Made by a program: the position numbers and the translations under genes. DNA of 64,000 nt from an uncultured bacterium (lineage in GTDB: Bacteria > Fidelibacterota > Marinisomatia > Marinisomatales > Marinisomataceae), in NCBI GenBank assembly GCA_943788675.1, contig CALSRE010000001.1, positions 361,400-425,399 of the forward strand. The letters run 5' to 3'. Numbering within the stretch: position 1 is the first letter of the stretch; the number at the start of each line of letters is the position of its first letter. Positions 8,247 to 15,935 of the stretch are shown piece by piece. The notes under the pieces are model-generated. The model was given only the letters and a program-made list of their open reading frames with translations, ran no database searches and was not told the origin of the DNA.

Positions 8247-11200
8247 ATGTTAAACAAAATATTATCAATTTCACTTCAAAATAGATTACTCATTCTATTG
8301 GGAGCGGTTGCATTGAGTGTATTGGGTGCGTATTCCGCACGCACGATGAATATTGACGTGTTCCCAGACCTTACAGCACCAACCGTGACCATCCTTACCG
8401 AAGCTCACGGAATGGAATCTGAAGAAGTAGAAAAATTAGTTACCTATCAACTGGAAACAGCCTTAAATGGTTCGCCAAATATGAGAAGGATTCGTTCTTC
8501 ATCCGCAGCAGGAATTTCCATTGTTTGGATAGATTTTGAATGGGGAACCGATATTTATCGGGCACGACAAATTGTAAGTGAACGCATCCCGATGGTTCGT
8601 GAAAACTTACCCGCAGGTACTGGAGCACCAACTATGGCACCCATATCATCCATTATGGGCGGAATAATGATGTTGGGTGTAACGTCTGATAGTTTGTCAG
8701 CAATGGAATTAAGAACTTTATCAGATTGGACAATTCGCCCACAAATAAAAGCAATTAGTGGTGTTGCTAATGTGGTGGTCCTTGGTGGCGATTATAAGCA
8801 ATATCAAGTATTTGCGAATCCTGAAAAGATGAAGCATTACAATGTAAGTCTTTCAGAATTGGTAGAACAAGTAAAAGAGGCTAACAAAAATGCGCCAGGT
8901 GGTGTGATTAATCAATATGGTAATCAATACATCCTTAAAGGCAGTGGAAGAGCTTATGCTTTAGAAGATTTGCAGGAAGCTGTTTTAAAACAAGTCAATG
9001 GGCAAACCATAAAAATTAAGGATGTAGCAACCGTACAAATTGGTGCAGCCGATAAAATTGGAGATGGATCTTTAAATGCAAAACCAGCAGTCATTTTAAC
9101 CATTTCAAAACAACCTGAAGTCAATATATTGGAATTGACAGATAGATTGGATGAAGCTATTGTCGATTTACAAAAAACCTTGCCCAAAGGTGTCAACATC
9201 AACAGTCATATCTTTAGACAATCCGATTTTATTGATGCGTCTATCAGCAATTTAAATCAAACTTTGCTGGAAGGTGCATTCTTTGTAATGATAACTCTTT
9301 TCATCTTTTTGATGAATTGGAGAACAACCTTAATATCCTTATTGGCAATTCCTATTTCATTATTGGTGTCCATTATCATTTTACAGTGGTTAGGCTATAC
9401 TATTAACACAATGAGTTTAGGAGGCATGGCAATTGCTATTGGTGCTTTGGTAGATGATGCAATTATTGATGTGGAGAATGTATATAAACGCTTGCGTGAA
9501 AATATTAGAAAACCAAAAGCAGAACGTGAATCAATTATTACAGTTGTACGTGATGCTTCGGTAGAAATACGAAGCTCAATCATCATTGCAACCCTAATTA
9601 TTATAGTATCGTTTATTCCATTATTCTTTTTAAGCGGAATGGAAGGTCGTTTGCTGCAACCTCTTGGAATTGCATTTATTACTTCAGTCTTAGCATCACT
9701 GGTTGTAGCTGTAACTGTAACACCTGTTTTATGTTCTTATTTATTGGATAATGAAAAGCTTTTAAATAAACAAGCCGAAGGTACACGTGTTGAACGTTGG
9801 TTACAAAAACATTATGGAAACCTCTTGGAACGTGCTAATAAAATTCCGAAAACCATTATCGGAACGACTGTTATCTCTTTTATCATAAGTCTGTTAGTTT
9901 TAACCCAATTAGGAAGAAGTTTTCTACCCGAATTTAATGAAGGATCACTGGTAATAAGTGTTGTTGGTCTGCCAGCAATGTCTTTAGAAGAAAGCAGCAA
10001 AACAGGAAAACTAATGGAGACAATTTTATTGGATTTACCTGAAGTAGAAGTCGTGACACGAAGACAAGGTCGCGCCGAATTGGACGAACACGTACAAAGT
10101 GTAAATGCTTTTGAACTTGATGCTCCTTTTGTTTTAAAAAACAAAACTAAAGAAGATTTTTTTGAAGAAGTCCGAAACAAATTGAGTATTGCGCCAGGTG
10201 TTAATGTTACTTTGGGACAACCCATTGCACACCGAATTGACCATATGCTTTCGGGTACACGTGCCAATATTGCCATCAAAATATTTGGTTCAGATTTACA
10301 GCGTCTGTTTGAAGTTGGAAAAAGTGTGGAACAGAATATCAAAACAATAGATGGATTAGTAGATGTAGCAGTAGACCAACAGATTGAAGTGCCACAGATT
10401 CGCATCCAACCAAAACGCCAAATGCTTTCTGCCTATGGAATGACGGTAGGTAATTTAATGGAGCAATTCGATATTGCTTTTGCAGGTGAAGAAGTAGGCG
10501 AAATTTATGAAGGTCAGCAGTATTTTGATTTGGTAGTTCGCTATGAAAAACCATTTCGAGATAATATTGAAAACATTGGAAACACCTTAATCAGTTTACC
10601 AAATGGAGGTCAAACTACTTTGGGCGAATTGGCAACGGTTGCTTCAGTAAGCAGTCCCAACACGATTAATCGAGAAGGTGTGCAACGTAAAATTGTAGTG
10701 GCCGCCAATGTTCAAGGTAGGGATTTACGTGGAGCGGTAAACGAAATAAAGGAAGTTGTTGCCAAGAATGTAATAATGCCAGAAGGCTATCGTGTGCAAT
10801 ATGGAGGACAGTTTGAAAGCGAATCGAAAGCATCGCGATTACTTATGATAACCGCAATTATTGCAATAGGAATTATATTTCTGTTGCTCTATTACGAATT
10901 TCAAAATATAAAACTGGCATTTGTAGTGCTAATCAATCTACCATTGGCCTTAATTGGTGGTATCTTGATTGTGTATTTTACATCAGGTATTATCAGTATT
11001 GCATCAACTATCGGTTTTATTAGTTTGTTTGGAATAGCCAGTCGTAACGGAATCCTATTGGTTTCTCGTTACGAAGATTTGAGAAAAGAAGGAATGAAAG
11101 GATTTCAGTTAATCAAAACAGGAGCATTGGACAGATTGAATCCAATCCTAATGACAGCCCTTACAACAGGTTTGGCATTAGTACCATTGGCATTGAAAGG

Positions 11201-11327
11201 CGGAGAATCAGGAAGTGAAATACAAAGCCCAATGGCTATAGTAATTTTAGGAGGGTTGTTGTCCGCTACGGTTTTAAATCTGGTAGTTATTCCTTGTGTG
11301 TATCAATTGGTTATTAGAAAACAGTAG
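8247..11327 (+). CDS. Heavy-metal efflux RND transporter (CusA/CzcA type)
   Basis: The 1026-residue inner-membrane pump exports metal ions driven by protons. It shows the HME-RND pattern: N-terminal helix followed by DVFPDLTAPTVT, two large periplasmic loops, and twelve membrane helices. The TM4 segment GALVDDAIIDVENV (near residues 398-411) carries the paired acidic residues of the proton relay. The C terminus GGLLSATVLNLVVIPCVY is typical. Length is normal for the family. No outer-membrane factor and no sensor kinase or regulator gene is present in the element, so it must borrow a host TolC-like channel. By eye the base composition is clearly more GC-rich than that of the surrounding genes. 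Confidence 0.93.
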   Translation: MLNKILSISLQNRLLILLGAVALSVLGAYSARTMNIDVFPDLTAPTVTILTEAHGMESEEVEKLVTYQLETALNGSPNMRRIRSSSAAGISIVWIDFEWGTDIYRARQIVSERIPMVRENLPAGTGAPTMAPISSIMGGIMMLGVTSDSLSAMELRTLSDWTIRPQIKAISGVANVVVLGGDYKQYQVFANPEKMKHYNVSLSELVEQVKEANKNAPGGVINQYGNQYILKGSGRAYALEDLQEAVLKQVNGQTIKIKDVATVQIGAADKIGDGSLNAKPAVILTISKQPEVNILELTDRLDEAIVDLQKTLPKGVNINSHIFRQSDFIDASISNLNQTLLEGAFFVMITLFIFLMNWRTTLISLLAIPISLLVSIIILQWLGYTINTMSLGGMAIAIGALVDDAIIDVENVYKRLRENIRKPKAERESIITVVRDASVEIRSSIIIATLIIIVSFIPLFFLSGMEGRLLQPLGIAFITSVLASLVVAVTVTPVLCSYLLDNEKLLNKQAEGTRVERWLQKHYGNLLERANKIPKTIIGTTVISFIISLLVLTQLGRSFLPEFNEGSLVISVVGLPAMSLEESSKTGKLMETILLDLPEVEVVTRRQGRAELDEHVQSVNAFELDAPFVLKNKTKEDFFEEVRNKLSIAPGVNVTLGQPIAHRIDHMLSGTRANIAIKIFGSDLQRLFEVGKSVEQNIKTIDGLVDVAVDQQIEVPQIRIQPKRQMLSAYGMTVGNLMEQFDIAFAGEEVGEIYEGQQYFDLVVRYEKPFRDNIENIGNTLISLPNGGQTTLGELATVASVSSPNTINREGVQRKIVVAANVQGRDLRGAVNEIKEVVAKNVIMPEGYRVQYGGQFESESKASRLLMITAIIAIGIIFLLLYYEFQNIKLAFVVLINLPLALIGGILIVYFTSGIISIASTIGFISLFGIASRNGILLVSRYEDLRKEGMKGFQLIKTGALDRLNPILMTALTTGLALVPLALKGGESGSEIQSPMAIVILGGLLSATVLNLVVIPCVYQLVIRKQ

Positions 11328-11338
11328 TTTTTATTACA

Positions 11339-11366
11339 TAATAATCCCTTAAAAGAACTTATTATA
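11339..11366 (+). terminator. Weak AT stem after cusA
   Basis: ATAATAA and TTATTAT can pair around a 14-nt loop just past the pump stop codon. It lacks a GC-rich stem and T tract, so it is only a possible transcription end. Confidence 0.25.
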
Positions 11367-11421
11367 TGGTATTAATAATTAATTAGCGAACAAGTCACCC
11401 TGAAATAGTGACCTTGTAAGC
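11366..11421 (+). repeat. Second boundary module: ATGGTATTAATA motif plus bulged hairpin
   Basis: ATGGTATTAATA (11366-11377) is followed by GCGAAC and an imperfect stem in which CAAG-TCAC pairs with GTGA-C-CTTG, leaving one unpaired C on the 3' side. The order motif, GCGAAC, bulged hairpin, then the 50-bp repeat copies the layout at 6426-6557 at the other end of the cargo, although the hairpin sequence differs. Confidence 0.5.
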
Positions 11422-11441
11422 GATTGATTCAACTATATCTG

Positions 11442-11531
11442 AATTTTCAACCTAAAATTCTCAACCTAAACAAGAAAAGAGGGTGGGTAGGTTTGATATA
11501 TAAAAGGCACACACAATCTAAAATAATTTTT
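11442..11531 (+). repeat. Cargo-flanking direct repeat, right copy
   Basis: 11442-11491 equals 6508-6557 base for base, and 11517-11531 equals 6583-6597. Both lie at the same spacing of 4934 bp. Together the two copies enclose cusB-cusA. The rest of 11328-11713 holds no gene; it contains the motif and hairpin just upstream, a DnaA-box-like site and an inverted repeat. Confidence 0.85.
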
Positions 11532-11546
11532 AGAAAATTTTACACT

Positions 11547-11609
11547 TGTGGATAACAGGGGAATAACAATTCGCCATTAATTAGTCGGATTTAGACATTT
11601 AACGACTAA
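11547..11609 (+). promoter_or_regulatory. DnaA-box-like site and inverted repeat (possible origin or operator)
   Basis: TGTGGATAA at 11547-11555 is the exact complement of the consensus DnaA box TTATCCACA. Downstream, TTAGTCG (11581-11587) and CGACTAA (11603-11609) form an inverted repeat. They lie upstream of the large unknown gene at 11714. A single box is weak evidence; an origin or a repressor site are both possible. Confidence 0.3.
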
Positions 11610-11713
11610 ACGAGAGGGGCATACTGCACATATAATCACAATTACCTATATAAAATCTTTACACTTTCTATACAAAACTTGACTCAAACAAAAAAAATAA
11701 GGTAGGTTGCATA

Positions 11714-12886
11714 ATGTCTGAAAAAAGTAAAGAGATTATAACACCAAAGGGTAATAAGATTAAGATTACCTACCACGATAAGTTTCATTATACAGATGCA
11801 CTTGGTAATAGAAAAGAAATAGAGGGTAAGGAATTATTTTCTGATTTATTTGATGCTACTGATATTATCAAAGATGTTAGACAACTTATATCACTTCACA
11901 TATTCCATAGGCAAGGTCTGTATCAATTAGAACCTGTGTTAAGAGCAAAGTCTTGTATGGATAATCTTTGGTGGATAGAACATAAACTTTACAATATGAA
12001 CTTTGCTTTCAATCTATCGGGTGTATTTGATGATAAGAATAGACAATTATTAGAGGATTCGTTTGCAGACTACCAACCTATCTATGATGAATCAGACCAT
12101 AAATATATTCTTGATTTGCATATAGAGATAGCAACTAAAGAGGATAATTGGCAACTCTATCTATCATTAAAAGAACAGTACTTGGAAAAGGTTAGTACTC
12201 TACTGCAGTTTGATGCAGTACCAAGTCATATAGATTTAAGCGAGGATTCACTTAACTATCACGAGAACGAAAGAAAAGAATTTGAATCAAAGAAAGCAAA
12301 GGTCTATGAGTTTACTACTGATGATGCAAGATTATGCTTTGAGTGGTTGATTGACCCTAAAAATAATAGACAAGATGTACCCTATGAATTAATGATGATG
12401 ATGAATAAAAGAAGTCAATTCAGAACAAGATTTAATAGGTGGTTTGATAAACTGCATATGACACATACACCACCAATAGATTTAGAACAACATTATGAAA
12501 AGTTAGAAACTGCACTTCATAACAATCCTGTTAAGATTATAGATTTACCAAGCCCGAGATTTGATTATGCTTTAGGTAAACCTTTCCATATTCTTTTCTA
12601 CAATCTGTTATTCAATAAATTCAAACATTGGTTTGATAGAAAGAACGAAAGAGGATTGGTAGTACAATGGCAAGAGATTGGTACTAAAGATGTAAAGATG
12701 CCACACTTGATACTGCTTGATAAGAACTTTGAAAACAGATTAGCAGAACAAAATAGACAAGATAAACTACTTGAGGAAAGAGTAGCAGATATGGAAATAG
12801 ACCACTTTAAAGATATGACTATAGATGAGGCTATGAAGTGGGTCAAAGAAATCAATCCAATCAATGATGATATAGAAATTATCTAA
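11714..12886 (+). CDS. Unrecognised element protein, 390 residues
   Basis: This is the largest backbone gene of the element and I do not recognise its family. The start has a plausible ribosome site (AAGGTAGG, 9 nt upstream). The product is soluble, charged, rich in Asp, Lys and aromatic residues, with no signal peptide or membrane helix, and is predicted mostly helical with a charged C-terminal part (about 345-390). No Walker, HUH, RNase H or DDE motif is visible. It sits alone between the cargo repeat and the xis-like operon, near a DnaA-box-like site, so a replication or copy-control role is conceivable but not shown. Codon use is AT-rich like the other backbone genes and unlike cusA. Confidence 0.8.
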   Translation: MSEKSKEIITPKGNKIKITYHDKFHYTDALGNRKEIEGKELFSDLFDATDIIKDVRQLISLHIFHRQGLYQLEPVLRAKSCMDNLWWIEHKLYNMNFAFNLSGVFDDKNRQLLEDSFADYQPIYDESDHKYILDLHIEIATKEDNWQLYLSLKEQYLEKVSTLLQFDAVPSHIDLSEDSLNYHENERKEFESKKAKVYEFTTDDARLCFEWLIDPKNNRQDVPYELMMMMNKRSQFRTRFNRWFDKLHMTHTPPIDLEQHYEKLETALHNNPVKIIDLPSPRFDYALGKPFHILFYNLLFNKFKHWFDRKNERGLVVQWQEIGTKDVKMPHLILLDKNFENRLAEQNRQDKLLEERVADMEIDHFKDMTIDEAMKWVKEINPINDDIEII

Positions 12887-13022
12887 CCTGTTAAACAACG
12901 ATAACAGGGAATCTATGACCGAACTCGGTTTCAAATCGGGTGTAATCGGTTATCATAACAACAAATAACAACAAAAGACTACATATAGTAGAGTGTAGGG
13001 ATTAATACTTACACTACCCTAC
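12887..13022 (+). promoter_or_regulatory. Cluster of inverted repeats downstream of the 390-residue gene
   Basis: CCTGTTA (12887-12893) pairs perfectly with TAACAGG (12902-12908), directly after the stop codon. Further on, AGTGTA (12992-12997) can pair with TACACT (13010-13015), while the overlapping GTAGGG (12995-13000) can pair with CCCTAC (13017-13022), so the last two stems exclude one another. They could act as terminator/antiterminator or operator sequences. Apart from these and hairpin copy 2, 12887-13151 has no gene. Confidence 0.35.
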
Positions 13023-13109
13023 TTGTATGGTATTATAGATATATACTTCTACTTGTGTTCGCCAATTTCGGCACTTCTGTATGGTTAAGTATAAGTTAAT
13101 CAATCAAGA

Positions 13110-13142
13110 CGAACGACAAACTCGTAAGAGTTTGATCGTGAG
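13110..13142 (+). repeat. Element hairpin, copy 2 (before the xis-like gene)
   Basis: ACGA-CAAACTC, loop GTAA, GAGTTTG, bulged A, TCGT (13113-13139), flanked by CGA and GAGG. The inner helix is one pair longer than in copies 1 and 3. The trailing GAGG lies 8 nt before the GTG start at 13152 and can serve as the Shine-Dalgarno sequence, so the hairpin may control translation. Confidence 0.75.
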
Positions 13143-13151
13143 GCTTGGAAA

Positions 13152-13343
13152 GTGAATAAGAAAATGCAGAAATATGCAAAAGATGAACAATACTTATCTA
13201 TTAAAGAGGCTAAAGAATATACCACAATGTCTTACAATGCTTTAAAGAAAGCAGTAAAACTTGGTCATTTACAATCAACCTTTGTTAATGGTAGATATGT
13301 ATTCAAACTCAAGTGGTTAGATGCTTGGTTAGGTGGTAAATAA
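13152..13343 (+). CDS. Excisionase-like helix-turn-helix protein
   Basis: The 63-residue product reads YLSIKEAKEY-TTMSYNALKKAVKLG-HL followed by a short beta wing and KLKWLDAWL, the pattern of small MerR-like/HTH_17 excisionase proteins that bind DNA and direct integrase toward excision. The start is GTG with GAGG 8 nt upstream, placed right after the conserved hairpin. The TAA stop shares a base with the next ATG (TAATG), so it heads a coupled operon of three genes. Xis function is inferred from fold, size and the company of an integrase; a transcriptional regulator is the alternative. Confidence 0.7.
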   Translation: MNKKMQKYAKDEQYLSIKEAKEYTTMSYNALKKAVKLGHLQSTFVNGRYVFKLKWLDAWLGGK

Positions 13344-13666
13344 TGAACAATTACTTTATCGCTTGGCAAGAATATCCAAGACAAACAGGCTTTGGTGGTT
13401 GGTTTAGAGTCTATACCGACAATCCCGAAATAGCCTACAACATAAGACAAAGAAAGAAAAGTAGTGAGTGTATCATTACAGGCGAAAAGGCTTATCTATT
13501 TCAGATAAAATTTATCAATAAAGAAAAAGCCCTTAATTCGTTCAACACATTATTAGCACGATATAACTATCCAAAACTAAAATATAATGCCAAGAACGAG
13601 GAATTTACTTCCAATATGCCACCTAATCTCAATCCTAAAAAGAAAGAGAGGTATATAAATGCCTAA
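13343..13666 (+). CDS. Unrecognised element protein, 107 residues
   Basis: I do not recognise this protein. It is soluble, with no signal peptide or membrane segment, and has alternating beta-like (YFIAWQEY, FRVYTD, AYLFQIKFI) and helical (KALNSFNTLLARY) stretches that suggest a small alpha/beta fold. The C terminus is Lys-rich. It starts inside the stop of the xis-like gene and overlaps the next gene by 8 nt, so it is co-translated with both; that coupling argues that it is real and works with them. Confidence 0.7.
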   Translation: MNNYFIAWQEYPRQTGFGGWFRVYTDNPEIAYNIRQRKKSSECIITGEKAYLFQIKFINKEKALNSFNTLLARYNYPKLKYNAKNEEFTSNMPPNLNPKKKERYINA

Positions 13667-14252
13667 TAAAGTAATGTTCTCGCAAGATGAAAAAGAAATG
13701 CTACTACCATACGATTCATTTACTCAAATGGTTTATGTGTTAGGAATTAAGTTTGGTTGTGATTGGTGGGGTGTATGTAGAAATGATATATTAGAACTCA
13801 CAAGTCATATAAATCCTGATGCACAAATTGACCAAGATAGAATACAGAAGTCATTAGATAACTTACACGATACAGGATTGATTGAATACATAGGTCAAAA
13901 CAATAGCCTAATCGTTGTTAAAGACTTTGGTATGGTTAATGAGTTTGGATTTCTTAAGACCAATCATAGTAAGAAAGCAAATGGTAGTGAGTCTAAATGG
14001 TTAATTCATATCAAGGTTGCTATTAAGAGTGGCGAATTACCACCATACTTTTTAGAAATTCCAAGTATCCTTATGGCAAAGAAAAAGGAATTTATAGAAC
14101 GATATGAAAGTGGTACTCTAAAAATGATGACCTACTATGATAGGAATAAAAAGATAGAAAGAAACTATTACGATTCCTTGATGTACAAAGACCTTTATCA
14201 TTGGTATCAAGAATCAAAACAGAAAGGGGAATCAAATGAACAACCTTTCTAA
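13659..14252 (+). CDS. Unrecognised element protein with winged-helix-like segment, 197 residues
   Basis: The N-terminal half (about residues 20-90) reads like a winged helix: a helix around MVYVLGIKFGC, then DILELTSHI, a recognition-like helix DRIQKSLDNLHDTGLIEYI and a beta wing NSLIVVKDFG. This layout is common in replication initiators and regulators of plasmids and phage satellites. The C-terminal half is rich in Lys, Tyr and Glu. No catalytic motif is visible. It overlaps the upstream gene by 8 nt and the next by 17 nt. A replication-initiation or regulatory role is a guess from the domain layout. Confidence 0.68.
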   Translation: MPNKVMFSQDEKEMLLPYDSFTQMVYVLGIKFGCDWWGVCRNDILELTSHINPDAQIDQDRIQKSLDNLHDTGLIEYIGQNNSLIVVKDFGMVNEFGFLKTNHSKKANGSESKWLIHIKVAIKSGELPPYFLEIPSILMAKKKEFIERYESGTLKMMTYYDRNKKIERNYYDSLMYKDLYHWYQESKQKGESNEQPF

Positions 14253-14502
14253 ATTCACAAGTACAAGAACAAGTATAGTTAAATACATAGTAAACAATAG
14301 CAATAGAGTTAGACTTAAACTTTTACTTATACTTACACTTGTACTTATACACTATTCTATAAAGAATAACCTTATAATTAATACAATAGTCGTTAATGGT
14401 ACTTTAGTGTGGAATACCATTACTCGTATGGTGTTAAATCTGTATCCACTCTATAGGGGTGTCTATGGAGGTGTCTGGGTTGGGTCTGGTAATTATGCTT
14501 AA
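14236..14502 (+). CDS. Possible small membrane protein overlapping hexamer repeats (doubtful)
   Basis: An 88-codon frame begins 6 nt after a good ribosome site (AAAGGGGA) within the end of the previous gene. It would encode one hydrophobic segment (about residues 28-42, LKLLLILTLVLIHYS). That segment is encoded by an ACTTNN hexamer array, so the hydrophobicity may be a by-product of a DNA repeat. The C terminus overlaps the next gene. No family is recognised. It may be a real small membrane protein or a non-coding region with iterons. Confidence 0.35.
   Translation: MNNLSKFTSTRTSIVKYIVNNSNRVRLKLLLILTLVLIHYSIKNNLIINTIVVNGTLVWNTITRMVLNLYPLYRGVYGGVWVGSGNYA
14257..14348 (+). repeat. Inverted hexamer arrays (ACAAGN and ACTTNN)
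   Basis: Three hexamers ACAAGT, ACAAGA, ACAAGT lie end to end at 14257-14274. Six hexamers of the form ACTTNN run at 14313-14348, among them ACTTGT, the complement of ACAAGT. The two arrays are thus in opposite orientation about 40 bp apart and could fold on each other or act as iteron-like binding sites. Confidence 0.5.
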
Positions 14503-14725
14503 ATATTACACAAACACTCAATTAAGAAAGATACTTGGTTGTTCTCAATCCACACTTGATAGACAACTAAAGACTATGCGAATAAAGGTTTTGCGATTTG
14601 GTTCAAATGGATTACCAAGATATAATTCCTATGATGTTCATAGCAACATAGAGTATGGTACTTCTTATGATTCATTAATGACACACCAAAAGCAAAGAAT
14701 AAAGGAAATGTTGAGTAATGATTAA
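14465..14725 (+). CDS. Small helix-turn-helix protein of the element
   Basis: The body reads YYTNTQLRKILGCSQSTLDR, a helix-turn-helix with a typical CSQSTLDRQLK recognition helix, followed by a wing-like GSNGLPRYNSYDV. It is a DNA-binding protein of regulator or excisionase size. I chose the ATG at 14465, with AGGGG about 6 nt upstream; GTG at 14459 and ATG at 14495 are alternatives, and the HTH fold begins only after the last of these. It lies between the hexamer arrays and the integrase and probably regulates one of them. Family not identified beyond the fold. Confidence 0.65.
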   Translation: MEVSGLGLVIMLKYYTNTQLRKILGCSQSTLDRQLKTMRIKVLRFGSNGLPRYNSYDVHSNIEYGTSYDSLMTHQKQRIKEMLSND

Positions 14726-14784
14726 GTATTCATTAACTTTAGTTTCCCTGTATTTCTTGTCTTTGGTTCGCTTTGACAAACAAC

Positions 14785-14815
14785 CGAACGACAAGCCGAT
14801 AGGCTTGATCGTGAG
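14785..14815 (+). repeat. Element hairpin, copy 3 (before integrase)
   Basis: ACGA-CAAGCC, loop GATA, GGCTTG, bulged A, TCGT (14788-14812), then GAGG. Compared with copy 1 an A-T pair has become G-C, which keeps the stem paired. The integrase start is at 14837, 22 nt downstream, with its own AAGGAAAGG in between. Confidence 0.75.
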
Positions 14816-14836
14816 GATTAAAGGAAAGGCGAAATA

Positions 14837-15934
14837 ATGAGTGTTCTTAAACCAAATCATACTTTGGTAAATGGTAAGTACAAACGATTCAATTACTATC
14901 TTATGGTATCATTACCAACAGGTAAAGTAAGAATCACATTACCTAATACAAAAGACGATAAGAGATTAGCCAATAGATTACAACATAAGGCTAATGCACT
15001 TGAGAAACGAGCAAGAGAGTTCCCTACTGATAAAGATTGGTATGTAGAACTGCATAAGGAATTAGGATTAGAACATAAACTTCCTAATTACAACTTGGAT
15101 AAACATACAATCAAATCTGCTTGGAATCAGATGTTAGATAGTAAGCGATTGCTTAAAGATGTAAACAAAGAATCTACATTAGACTTCTATAGATTCTCAA
15201 AGCAACTGCTGTTAGAAGTGATTGGTAATATCCCTTTAGAGATGTTATCACTACAACATAAATCACAGATAGAACAAGCAGTAGGTAAAACTGATTGGTC
15301 TGATACTACCAAGAATATGAGAGTAAGATACATTAATACTTTCTTAATATGGTGTTATGATAATCAACTGATTGATAAGATACCTTTCAAATTACAGTTA
15401 ATTAAAACAACACCAAGAAGTAAGACTTGGATAAGTGAACAAGACTTTAATCTAATCTGTTCTGTGTCTGACCCTGTGTATGTGGCATACTTTACGATTG
15501 CTTACAATACAGGGTTAAGACTTCGTGAATTAAATACTAACCCTAATGACAAGGCTTACAAAGGTCTTTACCATACCATAAGCAGACAAGATAACTTATG
15601 GCAACTTAAAGTCTATGGTAAGCAAGGCAAAGAGGGATTGGTAATATTAGATGACGATTTAAAGCCTGTCTATGATGTGATGACTGCTAATAGAGTACAC
15701 CCGAGAACTATTACCAAGAAGTTTAAACAAGCCTGTAAAGATGTAGGGTTTGATAACTTTAGATTCCACGACTTAAGACATAGTTTCTGTCAAAACTTGG
15801 CTATGACAACTAACGATTCTGTTCTATTAAGATTACAGATGAGGCATAGTACCATTTCTACCACAGAAAACTACTTAAAAGATGACCGATTTAATTGGTC
15901 TAAATTAGTGGAAAATAAGAGATATGAGGGGTAA
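14837..15934 (+). CDS. int: Tyrosine recombinase (site-specific integrase)
   Basis: The 365-residue protein catalyses integration and excision of the element at the tRNA-Pro attachment site. The catalytic set is visible: Arg in TGLRLREL near 228, His-x-x-Arg in HDLRH near 311-314, His in QMRHSTIS near 336, and the nucleophile Tyr in TTENYLK near 345. The N-terminal part (about 1-190) holds an arm-binding and a SAM-like core-binding domain. It ends 62 nt before attR, at the end of the element opposite the intact tRNA. An upstream bulged hairpin with GAGG suggests shared control with the xis-like gene. Confidence 0.94.
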   Translation: MSVLKPNHTLVNGKYKRFNYYLMVSLPTGKVRITLPNTKDDKRLANRLQHKANALEKRAREFPTDKDWYVELHKELGLEHKLPNYNLDKHTIKSAWNQMLDSKRLLKDVNKESTLDFYRFSKQLLLEVIGNIPLEMLSLQHKSQIEQAVGKTDWSDTTKNMRVRYINTFLIWCYDNQLIDKIPFKLQLIKTTPRSKTWISEQDFNLICSVSDPVYVAYFTIAYNTGLRLRELNTNPNDKAYKGLYHTISRQDNLWQLKVYGKQGKEGLVILDDDLKPVYDVMTANRVHPRTITKKFKQACKDVGFDNFRFHDLRHSFCQNLAMTTNDSVLLRLQMRHSTISTTENYLKDDRFNWSKLVENKRYEG

Positions 15935-15935
15935 A

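Noticed and set aside
9812-10405. A 197-codon frame on the minus strand within the RND pump gene
   Set aside because: It is antisense to a gene with full family motifs, has no ribosome site and encodes Ser/Thr/Ile-rich low-complexity sequence, a shadow of the pump codons.
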